Source: Desulfobacterales bacterium
GTDB taxonomy: Bacteria > Desulfobacterota > Desulfobacteria > Desulfobacterales > JAOZSB01
DNA: 42,238 nt
Direction of reading: 5' to 3'
Assembly (NCBI GenBank): GCA_029939895.1
Contig: JAOZSB010000003.1
Coordinates: 1-42,238, forward strand
Both the position numbers and the translations under genes were made by a program. The first letter of the stretch is position 1; every line of letters starts with the position of its first letter. Below the pieces are notes generated by a model. It searched no databases, was not told the DNA's origin, and worked only from the letters and a program-made list of their open reading frames with translations. This document shows, piece after piece, positions 1 to 7,632 of this stretch.

Positions 1-27
1 AATTACAGCACGTTGGGTGCTATTCTA

Positions 28-106
28 AAAAGTTAAACGGGACACTACTGACCTTAAATATAAACTAAGGGGTTGGCTTCGACAAAACATTAAAGTTTAT
101 TGGGAG
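28..106 (+). repeat. Truncated copy of the 79-bp SD-tailed repeat
   Basis: This is a single copy whose first half is eroded and whose second half is intact. It contains ATAAACTAAGG, then GGCTTCG, then AAAGTTTATTGGGAG, ending 5 nt before the ATG at 112. Its GGGAG (102-106) is the Shine-Dalgarno of the downstream gene. The middle stretch GGCTTCGACAAAACATT is shared with the copy that precedes rpsE at 36100-36178, so these two look like close relatives. The left boundary is uncertain. Confidence 0.75.
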
Positions 107-111
107 ATTAT

Positions 112-1065
112 ATGCATCTAAAGAAACGTGTACTAATAACAGGCGGCGCAGGGTTTCTTGGTTCGCATCTGTGCGAGAGGCTTCTTGCAGCTGGGAACGA
201 AGTGATTTGTGCGGACAATTTTTATACTGGTTCGAAGGTCAATATCGCGCACCTGATTGACAACCCATACTTTGAGGTCATGCGGCACGACATCACGTTC
301 CCTTTGTATCTGGAGGTTGATGAGATTTACAACCTTGCATGTCCTGCTTCTCCGATTCATTACCAGAACGATCCTGTTCAGACAACCAAGGTTAATGTTC
401 ACGGTGCAATAAATATGCTGGGACTTGCAAAGCGGTTACGGGCAAAGATATTTCAGGCTTCGACCTCAGAGGTCTATGGAGACCCGGAAGTACATCCCCA
501 GGCCGAAGAGTACCGTGGGCGGGTAAATCCAATCGGGCCACGGGCGTGCTATGACGAAGGAAAAAGATGTGCGGAAACGCTGTTTTTTGACTATAATCGT
601 CAGCACAGCCTTGAAATCAAGGTTGCAAGAATTTTTAATACCTATGGGCCACGGATGCACATGAATGACGGCAGGGTTGTTTCAAACTTTATCGTGAGTG
701 CCTTGAAGGGTGAGCCAATAACTATTTATGGTGATGGTTCACAGACCAGATCCTTCTGCTATGTGGACGAGATGGTCGATGGATTTATCCGGTTGATGGA
801 AACGCCTTCGGAGATTACCGGCCCGATCAATCTGGGAAACCCAGGTGAGTTTACAATCCTGGAGCTTGCAGAAACCGTGATTTCCATGACAAATTCCAGT
901 TCAAGTATAATTTTTAAGGATCTGCCCCAGGATGACCCGCAAAAAAGAAAGCCTGATATTACAAAGGCCAGGGAAATTTTAGGCTGGAACCCGGCAATAA
1001 ACCTGGAACAGGGCATAACAAAAACAATCGAATATTTTGACGGAATATTATCCAAAGATAAGTAA
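112..1065 (+). CDS. UDP-glucuronate decarboxylase (UDP-xylose synthase), NAD-dependent SDR epimerase family
   Basis: This cytosolic enzyme probably converts UDP-glucuronate to UDP-xylose for envelope polysaccharide. The 317-residue protein has the NAD-binding GGAGFLG motif (residues 11-17), the active-site serine region in TSEVYG (118-123) and the catalytic YDEGK pair Tyr147/Lys151. PASPIHY and the NTYGPRM stretch are typical of UDP-glucuronate decarboxylases rather than UDP-galactose epimerases. ATG 112 is chosen over the TTG at 100 because GGGAG lies 5 nt upstream and the Rossmann strand starts right after. That GGGAG is the end of a repeat copy. A strong hairpin terminator follows. The exact sugar product is inferred from family resemblance. 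Confidence 0.9.
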   Translation: MHLKKRVLITGGAGFLGSHLCERLLAAGNEVICADNFYTGSKVNIAHLIDNPYFEVMRHDITFPLYLEVDEIYNLACPASPIHYQNDPVQTTKVNVHGAINMLGLAKRLRAKIFQASTSEVYGDPEVHPQAEEYRGRVNPIGPRACYDEGKRCAETLFFDYNRQHSLEIKVARIFNTYGPRMHMNDGRVVSNFIVSALKGEPITIYGDGSQTRSFCYVDEMVDGFIRLMETPSEITGPINLGNPGEFTILELAETVISMTNSSSSIIFKDLPQDDPQKRKPDITKAREILGWNPAINLEQGITKTIEYFDGILSKDK

Positions 1066-1075
1066 GTGCCGTTAC

Positions 1076-1114
1076 CTGCCCCCCGGCCGGGGGGCAGCAG
1101 GCAGTATTTTTTTT
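1076..1114 (+). terminator. Intrinsic terminator after the UDP-glucuronate decarboxylase gene
   Basis: A perfect 22-nt GC palindrome (1076-1097, two 11-nt arms around CCGGCCGG) is followed by an eight-T run at 1107-1114. The nine bases between stem and T-run are more than usual, and part of them (GGCAG) can extend or compete with the stem. The T-run orientation fits termination of the + strand gene. The convergent minus-strand gene ends 11 bp further on. Confidence 0.75.
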
Positions 1115-1124
1115 GACCCTGTGC

Positions 1125-2075
1125 CTAGGCGTTTTCAGGCAGGTTGGTCATTTTGTCATAATAGGCAACCACATCATCCTGGTTTTCAGAATCCATATGT
1201 GCCATGGCTGTCCTTGGGTGCTGATTTAAAACACCAGTAACCATGTATGGTATAAAGTATCCCCAGTCGATTTTATCACGCCATGGAAAAATCTCCTGTT
1301 CAATAACTTCAATGAGTGGTCTTACGTTGAACTTTGGGTTTTTCAAAAATGAAATCAAAAGTTCGAGGGGGCAATTTCCAGCACCCCTGCCGATACCATA
1401 AAGGCTGCCGTCCAGGTAATTGATGCCCCGGATGATGCCTGCGATGGTATTTGCAAATGCCAGTTGCTGGTTATTGTGGGTGTGAATGCCTATGGTTTTG
1501 CCTGGCATCCGTTCCATGTATTTTGCAGTCAGCAGATCAATATCCTCTGAATAGAAGGCTCCAAAGCTGTCGACCAGGTATATGATGTCAACCCTGCATT
1601 TTGCCAGATCTTCAAGTGCTTCGTTGAGATCTCTCAGGCCTACGGTTGAAACTGCCATGAGGTTGATGGTTACTTCAAAACCCTTATCAAGGCAATGATG
1701 GGCAAGGGCTATGGCACTGTCCACCTGGTGAACATAACAGGCTACACGAACCATATCAATGGAGCTGTCAGATCTTAGAGGTATGTCATCAAAGTCAATC
1801 CTTCCAATATCTGCCATTACAGACAGCTTGACCTTTTTTTCGACACCACCGATGACACGCTCAATATCTGCTTCAGCACAAAAACGCCATGGGCCGTACT
1901 GTTCTCTGGAAAATGCGCTTTCCGAACTAAGATAGCCGATTTCCATATAGTCAACGCCGGCAGCGTTGTTTGCCTCATAAACCTTGCGTACAAATCCATC
2001 CTCGAATTGCCATTTGTTCATTAGTCCGCCATCACGAACCGTGCAATCCACTACCTTAATTTCTGGTCGAAACAT
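1125..2075 (-). CDS. DRE-TIM metallolyase-type aldolase (4-hydroxy-2-oxovalerate aldolase / HMG-CoA lyase-like)
   Basis: This is a 316-residue TIM-barrel protein. The N-terminal DCTVRDGG (residues 10-17) is the DRE-type metal and substrate site. HTHNN (198-202) supplies the two metal-binding histidines. Together these place it in the HMGL-like or 4-hydroxy-2-oxovalerate aldolase catalytic superfamily, which cleaves or condenses 2-oxo acids with a divalent metal. It lacks the C-terminal communication domain of the dehydrogenase-coupled aldolases. It lies 31 bp downstream of the KDPG-type aldolase gene on the same strand, so the two are probably co-transcribed. Stand-alone members of this family occur in surface-sugar clusters, which would suit the neighbouring nucleotide-sugar enzyme, but the substrate cannot be read from sequence. 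Confidence 0.8.
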   Translation of the reverse strand: MFRPEIKVVDCTVRDGGLMNKWQFEDGFVRKVYEANNAAGVDYMEIGYLSSESAFSREQYGPWRFCAEADIERVIGGVEKKVKLSVMADIGRIDFDDIPLRSDSSIDMVRVACYVHQVDSAIALAHHCLDKGFEVTINLMAVSTVGLRDLNEALEDLAKCRVDIIYLVDSFGAFYSEDIDLLTAKYMERMPGKTIGIHTHNNQQLAFANTIAGIIRGINYLDGSLYGIGRGAGNCPLELLISFLKNPKFNVRPLIEVIEQEIFPWRDKIDWGYFIPYMVTGVLNQHPRTAMAHMDSENQDDVVAYYDKMTNLPENA

Positions 2076-2106
2076 GCTTCTTTCCTTTCGTTAACTTAGA
2101 TTTTTT

Positions 2107-2742
2107 TCAAGTTTTGCTTGAGCATTGTCTGCAATGCTCAATAAAATTTTCAACGCTTTGCGCAAGCGCATTAATATCTTTTTTAACCAGAGCGTTCTGC
2201 CCAAAAAGGGCACTGCTTACACCAACAGCTTTAACACCCGCATCGAAAAATTCGCTCAGGTTTGATCGTGACACACCCCCGACTGCGACCAGGGGAATTT
2301 CATCAAAGGGGCCCAGCAGGCTTTTTATATAACCAGGGCCAACGGCATTGCACGGAAAAACTTTTACCATGTCTGCTCCGGCATTCCATGCCTGGTATAC
2401 CTCCGTGGGCGTAAAGGCTCCGGCAATCACCGGAACCCCGTTTTCTCTGGCATGGTTGATTACGGCTGTATCCAGGTTCGGTGTAACCAGAAACATGGCT
2501 CCTGCATTGATGGCCAGTTTTGCCTCTTCAAGGTTTCGAATGGTTCCCATGCCCAGAAACTGTCCGGGCCGTACCTTGGAACGCAGGGAGGAAACCATGT
2601 CCAGGGCCTTGTCCGTATTTATGGTAACCTCGATTGCCTCCAGTCCCTTTTCATAAGAAGCACTGAGGATTTCGCTGAAAAAAACCGAATCCACTCCTCG
2701 AAGTATACCAATAGCCGGAACATTTAATTGCATCTGGCCCAT
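2107..2742 (-). CDS. eda: 2-dehydro-3-deoxyphosphogluconate / 4-hydroxy-2-oxoglutarate aldolase (KDPG/KHG aldolase)
   Basis: This is a class I Schiff-base aldolase of 211 residues, the normal family length. Visible hallmarks are Arg15 in GILRG, Glu38 in IEVT, the phosphate-binding glycines of GMGTI (64-68) and the Schiff-base Lys127 in MVKVFP. It cleaves KDPG to pyruvate and glyceraldehyde-3-phosphate, or the related KHG to pyruvate and glyoxylate. It is the first gene of a minus-strand pair with the DRE-TIM aldolase, which suggests a shared 2-oxo-acid route. No Entner-Doudoroff dehydratase is visible in the window, so an Entner-Doudoroff role is not established and a KHG or other 2-keto-3-deoxy acid substrate is possible. 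Confidence 0.88.
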   Translation of the reverse strand: MGQMQLNVPAIGILRGVDSVFFSEILSASYEKGLEAIEVTINTDKALDMVSSLRSKVRPGQFLGMGTIRNLEEAKLAINAGAMFLVTPNLDTAVINHARENGVPVIAGAFTPTEVYQAWNAGADMVKVFPCNAVGPGYIKSLLGPFDEIPLVAVGGVSRSNLSEFFDAGVKAVGVSSALFGQNALVKKDINALAQSVENFIEHCRQCSSKT

Positions 2743-3145
2743 GTTGAAGACCTTTGTTTATTTTATTTTTTTTTATCTCAATCCTGTCTACTGGCCTTTT
2801 AGTTTATAAATAAGTCTATAAATTATCAGGATTGTAAACAAAATTCTTTATAGTAATCTATTGCAGTTTTAAAAAAAGTCCAGATTTAAATTCAAATAAG
2901 GGCAAAAAAACCGCAATAAAAAAGCCCTGATATGGTGAAAAAAAGAAAACAACAAACTGCCATGGACAGACCAGTTTATGAGTTTATTTGCTGCCTACTG
3001 CAAATCCGCCATAAAAGGGTGGCATATAAATTTAATGACCAGAACATTATGGAATTATATTTTGAAGAGGTTTGAAAAATTTGCTCACCAGCACATTGGG
3101 ATAAACATGTAACTGATTTTTTTCGAAATAGCTTCAAAATGAGAA
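2743..3145. other. AT-rich intergenic stretch, no gene recognised
   Basis: About 400 bp lie between two minus-strand operons. I see no RNA gene and no convincing reading frame. A short GGGC/GCCC inverted repeat (about 2900-2930) flanks A-rich sequence but is too weak to call a terminator. The minus-strand promoter for the aldolase pair should lie near 2750-2850, but no clean -35/-10 pair stands out. Confidence 0.5.
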
Positions 3146-3186
3146 AGCATCCGGGTTCATGGAAATTTCTTGAGACCGGGGATGCT
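3146..3186 (-). terminator. Probable terminator overlapping the hisA stop codon
   Basis: AGCATCC (3146-3152) pairs with GGATGCT (3180-3186), with an additional internal GG/CC pairing. Read on the minus strand, the second arm is followed by a T-rich but interrupted tail (TTTCTCATTTT). The 3' end of hisA lies inside the stem. The imperfect T-run makes it a moderate candidate. Confidence 0.5.
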
Positions 3187-3913
3187 ATTTTCCCGATGCA
3201 ACCTTTATAGCTTCAACAAGGTCAAGCCCGCCAGTGTAAAGTGCCCTGCCAGCTATCACACCCACCACACCTGAATCTTCGATTTCAAGGAGGTTGGTAA
3301 TATCCTGGATGCCGGCAACACCGCCCGATGCAACTACTGGAGATTTTACAGCTTCAGCAAGTTTTTGTGTCTGCTCAATATTTGGGCCGGTCTGCATTCC
3401 ATCCCTGTGGATGTCTGTAAAGTTGATTGCAGCTAATCCGGCATCATCAAATTTTTGTGCAAGCTCGACTGCCGTGACCTTTGTGGTCTCTGTCCAGCCT
3501 TCCACAGCAACCAGTCCGTCCCTGGCATCTATTCCCACCACAAGGGCCGTGGGGAACTCTTCAGCTCCCTTGAAGATCAGATCCGGGTTTCGGATGGCCT
3601 CTGTGCCAATGATTATACGGCCAGCACCAGCGTCCATGTACATGCGTATTGTATCAAGGTCGCGTATGCCGCCGCCGATCTGTATGGGCACGTTTACTGC
3701 CGCCATGATTTCTTTTATGGTGGCAAGGTTTGTTGGTTTTTTATCTATCGCCCCGTCAAGATCCACAACATGGATTATCTCGGCTCCCATTGATTCCCAT
3801 TTTTTTGCCATGTCAACGGGGGAGTCAGAGAATATTGTTTCTTCATCCATTTTGCCCTGAATCAGGCGCACACACTTGCCGTTCTTAATATCAACTGCTG
3901 GTATTATTATCAT
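3185..3913 (-). CDS. hisA: HisA, ProFAR isomerase
   Basis: HisA catalyses the Amadori rearrangement of ProFAR to PRFAR in histidine biosynthesis. The 242-residue TIM barrel has catalytic Asp8 (PAVDIKNG) and Asp129 (VGIDARDG). It also has the phosphate-binding GGGIR (80-84) and the C-terminal VASGGVAG and GVIAGRALY loops. The ATG at 3913 gives the usual MIIIPAVD start. A longer frame would add 13 unlikely residues. The start lies 23 nt inside the 3' end of the lipoprotein gene, and no strong Shine-Dalgarno is close to it (an AAGGA is about 14 nt away), so translational coupling is likely. hisH, often adjacent, is not in this window. Confidence 0.95.
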   Translation of the reverse strand: MIIIPAVDIKNGKCVRLIQGKMDEETIFSDSPVDMAKKWESMGAEIIHVVDLDGAIDKKPTNLATIKEIMAAVNVPIQIGGGIRDLDTIRMYMDAGAGRIIIGTEAIRNPDLIFKGAEEFPTALVVGIDARDGLVAVEGWTETTKVTAVELAQKFDDAGLAAINFTDIHRDGMQTGPNIEQTQKLAEAVKSPVVASGGVAGIQDITNLLEIEDSGVVGVIAGRALYTGGLDLVEAIKVASGK

Positions 3914-4580
3914 TTTCGTAGGGGAAATCCTTAAAGCAGTCTGCAACACCAAGCTCCATAAGCCGTTGTGCAGTTACCCAGGATCCTTTTCTTTTAATAA
4001 ATTTAACAATATTGAGCAGGTTTTCGCTCAATGGCTTTTGTGTTTCCTCGTAGTATGCTTCCCAGATTGTGCGTCCGGTTTTTGTATCAACCAGATACAG
4101 GCTGAAGGATACAGATGCAGGAGTTTTTGCACCAAGCTCGTTTCCAATCCGCTGTGTAGCCTTATACAGGTAGCCTGCCAGCACTGCGTCGGCGTTTACT
4201 GTGCGTCCAGCATTCACGACTATTTCACGCTCAGACTGGCTGTTCTTCTGACCAGTTGTTAAGTCGGTCATGCCTGTTCTTGTCTGGCTGGGCGGCAGTA
4301 TGCCAATGTCTTTAAGATTGGAAAGCTGTGTCTGTACCTGACTTGTCAAAAAAGTCGGGCCGTTTTTAATTATGGGGCCGGTTTTATAAACTCCGCCACT
4401 AAAGGGCATCCTTACTTCCTTGTTTTCACCATAGACTTCAGCCATGTTTTTGACCTGCATCATCAGGATGCTTTTTATTGGTGGGATTTCAGACTTTGGT
4501 TTTACTTTGCCCTTATGTGGAGTGCATCCACTCAGTAACAGGGCGGCTATTGCCAGTATAACGACTATTTTCTTTTTCAT
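3891..4580 (-). CDS. Conserved lipoprotein of unknown function in the his operon
   Basis: This is a 229-residue protein with a short basic N-terminus, a hydrophobic core and a lipobox LLLSGC with lipidated Cys19. It should be exported and lipid-anchored in the envelope. The body contains a conserved-looking block near the C-terminus (PASVSFSLYLVD, TIWEAYYEETQKPLSENLL), which recalls uncharacterised deltaproteobacterial lipoproteins. I cannot assign a function. ATG 4580 is preferred over GTG 4586 because AGGTG sits just upstream and the signal peptide then has normal length. It lies between hisB and hisA and overlaps the hisA start, so it is expressed with histidine genes even though no histidine role is apparent. 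Confidence 0.8.
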   Translation of the reverse strand: MKKKIVVILAIAALLLSGCTPHKGKVKPKSEIPPIKSILMMQVKNMAEVYGENKEVRMPFSGGVYKTGPIIKNGPTFLTSQVQTQLSNLKDIGILPPSQTRTGMTDLTTGQKNSQSEREIVVNAGRTVNADAVLAGYLYKATQRIGNELGAKTPASVSFSLYLVDTKTGRTIWEAYYEETQKPLSENLLNIVKFIKRKGSWVTAQRLMELGVADCFKDFPYENDNNTSS

Positions 4581-4699
4581 GTTCACCTGATTTCATTTAT
4601 TAAGCCTGGTTTTGAAAAAATTTTATGGTTTAACAGTGTAAAAGGTTTAAAAGTGTATAGTGGTTTAATTCTGTGTTGATGTTTATTGAGGTGCACCCG

Positions 4700-5290
4700 T
4701 TACAGTGCGCCCTTGGACGATCTCACCCCGACAATCCTGTCATCAAAGCTCACCGCCTCGTCAAGTGCCCTGCCAAGTGACTTGAAAACCGATTCAATTA
4801 TATGGTGATAGTTGTCACCATAATCAACATTTATATGCAGGTTTATTCCGCCCTTTACAGAAAAGGCCCTGAAAAATTCCCTGGCAAGATAGGGGCCAAA
4901 GGTATTGTCATCGCCTCCGGGTGCTTCCGGCAGATTGTACACCAGGAAGGGTCGTTTAGACAGATCCAACGCGACTTTACCCAGCGCCTCGTCCATTGGG
5001 GTAATTGCGTAACCGTAACGCTTTATTCCTTTGCGGTCGCCCAGAGCAGCATCAAGAACCTCCCCAAGCACCAGCCCAACGTCTTCAACCGTGTGGTGGA
5101 GATCAACTTCAATGTCGCCCTTTGCCTTTACCGTGAGGTCAAAGAACCCATGAACCGTAAACAGGGTCAGCATGTGATCAAGAAAGGGGATGCCCGTTGT
5201 TACATCTGCCTTGCCTGTACCATCAAGGTCAAGCTCAATCTCAACCTGTGTCTCTTTGGTATTACGCTCTATTTTTGATTTTCTTTCCAT
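4700..5290 (-). CDS. hisB: Imidazoleglycerol-phosphate dehydratase HisB
   Basis: HisB dehydrates imidazole glycerol phosphate to imidazole acetol phosphate. At 196 residues it is the monofunctional form without the HAD phosphatase domain of the enterobacterial fusion. Metal ligands are visible in both repeats of the fold: FLDHM (36-40), DLHHTVED (63-70), and later the [17 protein letters not shown] block. It is the first gene of the hisB - lipoprotein - hisA group. The next gene starts 119 bp downstream. The promoter must lie in the repeat-bearing interval to its right, where it is divergent from the YcaO gene. Confidence 0.95.
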   Translation of the reverse strand: MERKSKIERNTKETQVEIELDLDGTGKADVTTGIPFLDHMLTLFTVHGFFDLTVKAKGDIEVDLHHTVEDVGLVLGEVLDAALGDRKGIKRYGYAITPMDEALGKVALDLSKRPFLVYNLPEAPGGDDNTFGPYLAREFFRAFSVKGGINLHINVDYGDNYHHIIESVFKSLGRALDEAVSFDDRIVGVRSSKGAL

Positions 5291-5422
5291 TTTATTATGC
5301 CTGACCTGTTTTATTTTGAATTTAAGAAAAAAAGGTTATTAAATAATGATTCAGGAATTATCTTTTGTATATATCCCGCAACCCAGAGGGAGATCAACGC
5401 TTGAGCAGGCCGACACTAAAGC

Positions 5423-5502
5423 TTTTTTGCTTATTTCATAATCAGACCTTCGGGATAGACTAAGCAATCGGCTTCATTGTTACATTTAAGTTAACTATGA
5501 AG
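5423..5502 (+). repeat. Degenerate copy of the 79-bp repeat (no gene attached)
   Basis: This copy has the T-run, GCTTATTTCAT, the apical CAGACCTTCGGG, ATAGACTAAGC and GGCTTC blocks. It ends AAGTTAACTATGAAG, so the terminal Shine-Dalgarno is lost. No start codon follows. The A-to-G change in the 3' arm (ATAGACT) keeps pairing as a T-G wobble. It lies on the same strand as the two further copies that precede the YcaO gene. Confidence 0.8.
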
Positions 5503-5561
5503 AATAAGCAATATTTTCCTTGCCCTTATCACCCGTATAGTTTAAGCCATTTGGCATAAAC

Positions 5562-5583
5562 AATCTGATTTAACTATCAGATT
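5562..5583. other. Perfect inverted repeat between repeat copies
   Basis: AATCTGAT (5562-5569) and ATCAGATT (5576-5583) form a perfect 8-bp stem with a 6-nt loop. It lies in the 131-bp interval separating the degenerate repeat copy from the tandem pair, between divergent hisB and YcaO. It could be an operator or a hairpin. There is no T-run, so it is not an intrinsic terminator. Confidence 0.4.
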
Positions 5584-5633
5584 AAATTGAACTGGTCAAT
5601 TACATTTTGTCGCACAAATATAAATACCTGGAG

Positions 5634-5793
5634 TTTTTTTTGCTTGTTTCATAATCAGGCCATCGGTATAAACCAGGCAATTGGCTTTGATGTTAATTTT
5701 AAGTTTATTAGGAGTTTTTTGCTTATTTCATAACCAGACCACCTGGATAAACTAAGCAAAAGGCTTCGATGTTAATATTAAGTTTATTAGGAG
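5634..5793 (+). repeat. Two tandem copies of the SD-tailed repeat upstream of the YcaO gene
   Basis: The copies are 5634-5714 (81 bp) and 5715-5793 (79 bp), head to tail. The first has GCTTG and CAGGC in place of GCTTA and TAAGC, a compensatory change (A-T to G-C) plus a T-G wobble in the hairpin. The second has a perfect CCAG/CTGG apical pairing. Its terminal AGGAG (5789-5793) lies 7 nt before the GTG at 5801 and is the Shine-Dalgarno of that gene. Confidence 0.9.
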
Positions 5794-5800
5794 ATTAACG

Positions 5801-7528
5801 GTGAAGACACGACTGACGCTAAAGGATTCAAAGAAAACCTATAAATACGATCAAGACAAAACCATGAAGCCAGAGGAAACCGTGGAGAAGTTCATGGGAA
5901 GGCTTCAAAACACAGGCCTTGATATTTTGGAAGAAGTAGTTCGCATAGACAACGGAAGGCTTGGAATCCCGGTCTATTTCAGTGTATGCGGCAAAGATGC
6001 CAAAAGGACGATTGGCACAAAAAAGCAGATGGGCAAGGGCGGAACCATTGAGCAGGCCAAGGCCAGTGCGGTTATGGAACTTGCTGAACGGTTCAGCTTT
6101 TTCAGTTTTGTTAAGGATCTTGAAAATTTTCAACAGGGAACCCACAAAGATTTTGCAAAGGATGCAGTCCCCTATGACATGATAATGAAATCTGTTCACG
6201 ATGAAACAGATGAGGCAGCAAAGCTCAAGGAAATATACGAAAACCTGCCCATGCGCTGGACATGGGGTTACAACATCTCAAGGGATGAAAACATGCTCGT
6301 CCCCTTTGACTGGTTTTTTACAATCAACGAATTCAACGGCCCATCATCGGGCAACACCAACGAGGAAGCAATTGTTCAGGGTATCAGCGAAATCGTAGAA
6401 CGCCATGTATGCTCCATCGTAAGCAGGGAAAAGATAAAGGCGCCGCTTATTGAGCTTGATTCTGCTGACCAGCCACTGGTTGTTGAGATGCTCGAAAAAT
6501 ACAAAAGCAACGGCATAGAACTCTATGTTTCAGATTTTACGCTCGATACGGGGATTCCCACTGTTGGGGTGCTTGCCCTTGATCCATCAACCTTCCCGGA
6601 AACAAGCGAGATTGTCTGGACAGCAGGTACTGCGCCTGATCCACAAAAGGCCTTTTCCAGAGCATTGACCGAAACCGCACAGCTTGCCGGGGACTTCAAC
6701 ACCTCGTCAAACTACCTTGCAAGCGGGCTGCCGAAGTTCGATAATATTAAGGATGCTGCATATATAATGGAGCCGGGCAGCAGTGTAAAAATTTCTGACC
6801 TGCCTGATATTTCCGACGACAATATTAAGGTGGAAGCGCAAAATGCCATTGACGCACTCAAGCAAAGAGGGTTTGATGTCATTCTCATAAACACCCGCCA
6901 CAAAGATCTTGATATACCGGCATTTTATACAATCGTGCCAGGAACCCATTTCAGGGAACGTGCCGTGAATACAAGCATGGGAATGTTCCTCTCACGCCTG
7001 GTCATCGCCAACCTGCCAGTTGATGCTGCGCTGGAACAACTGACACAGATGGATGCAATTATTCCAGGCATGTACTACATAAAATTCCAGACAGGACTGT
7101 GCCGCCTCAATATGGGAGAGATTGATGCTGCGCTCAGCGATTTTTCCTCGGCCCTTGAGCTGTCGCCAGGTGTTGAGGACATACCCAGCATATATTCCTA
7201 CATAGGTGTCTGCTACCGTGAAAAGGAAGATTATACAGCAGCCCTTGAGGCCCTGCAAAAGGGGGAGGAGTACGACACCCAGAGAACAGACATCCATAAC
7301 ATGATGGGATTTTGTCATTTCAAGCTGAAAAATCATGAACAGGCAATAACGCACTTTAAAAAGGTGATAGACCTTGATCCATCCTCAGCCATTGATTACG
7401 CAAATATCGGCATCAACTACAGGGATCTTGGCAATAAGGACGAGGCAATCAAATTTTTCACCACTGCCCTTGAAATTGATCCAACCCTTCATTTTGCACA
7501 GGAGAACCTGATCCGGCTTATGAAATAA
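5801..7528 (+). CDS. YcaO-domain protein with C-terminal TPR repeats
   Basis: This 575-residue protein has an N-terminal YcaO ATP-binding fold (about residues 30-410). ELAER (93-97), with Glu93 and Glu96, and QGISEIVERH (193-202) match the conserved nucleotide and magnesium-binding glutamates of YcaO enzymes. A C-terminal block (about 424-575) holds four TPR-like helical pairs. YcaO proteins activate amide backbones with ATP to form azolines or thioamides, or act with other partners. Here no precursor peptide, TfuA or dehydrogenase gene is adjacent, so the substrate is unknown. The TPRs suggest a protein partner. The GTG start is set by AGGAG, 7 nt upstream, supplied by the repeat. The gene stands alone between divergent hisB and a bidirectional terminator. 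Confidence 0.85.
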   Translation: MKTRLTLKDSKKTYKYDQDKTMKPEETVEKFMGRLQNTGLDILEEVVRIDNGRLGIPVYFSVCGKDAKRTIGTKKQMGKGGTIEQAKASAVMELAERFSFFSFVKDLENFQQGTHKDFAKDAVPYDMIMKSVHDETDEAAKLKEIYENLPMRWTWGYNISRDENMLVPFDWFFTINEFNGPSSGNTNEEAIVQGISEIVERHVCSIVSREKIKAPLIELDSADQPLVVEMLEKYKSNGIELYVSDFTLDTGIPTVGVLALDPSTFPETSEIVWTAGTAPDPQKAFSRALTETAQLAGDFNTSSNYLASGLPKFDNIKDAAYIMEPGSSVKISDLPDISDDNIKVEAQNAIDALKQRGFDVILINTRHKDLDIPAFYTIVPGTHFRERAVNTSMGMFLSRLVIANLPVDAALEQLTQMDAIIPGMYYIKFQTGLCRLNMGEIDAALSDFSSALELSPGVEDIPSIYSYIGVCYREKEDYTAALEALQKGEEYDTQRTDIHNMMGFCHFKLKNHEQAITHFKKVIDLDPSSAIDYANIGINYRDLGNKDEAIKFFTTALEIDPTLHFAQENLIRLMK

Positions 7529-7567
7529 ACTGTGCCTGGGTAGGCTGAGTTGTGGAGTATTAATAAA

Positions 7568-7610
7568 AAAAAGTGCCTGAAGGATTTGAATTTTCCTTCA
7601 GGCACTTTTT
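7568..7610. terminator. Bidirectional intrinsic terminator
   Basis: A perfect 17-bp stem (7568-7584 with 7594-7610, core AGTGCCTGAAGGA) surrounds a 9-nt loop. T-runs lie on the 3' side in both orientations. It sits between the convergent YcaO and transglycosylase genes and should terminate both. Confidence 0.93.
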
Positions 7611-7632
7611 GTTTTAAGTATGTAAGCCTCGG

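Noticed and set aside
1037-1240. 67-codon + frame running through the terminator after UDP-glucuronate decarboxylase
   Set aside because: It overlaps the real gene end, the GC hairpin and the convergent aldolase, and has no ribosome binding site.
2895-2932. GGGC/GCCC inverted repeat as a terminator between the aldolase and his operons
   Set aside because: Only four base pairs close an A-rich loop over 20 nt long. It is too weak to support.
5634-5793. CRISPR-like tandem repeats
   Set aside because: The units are about 79 bp, directly adjacent, with no unique spacers between them. They end in a Shine-Dalgarno next to a gene, and no cas genes are nearby.
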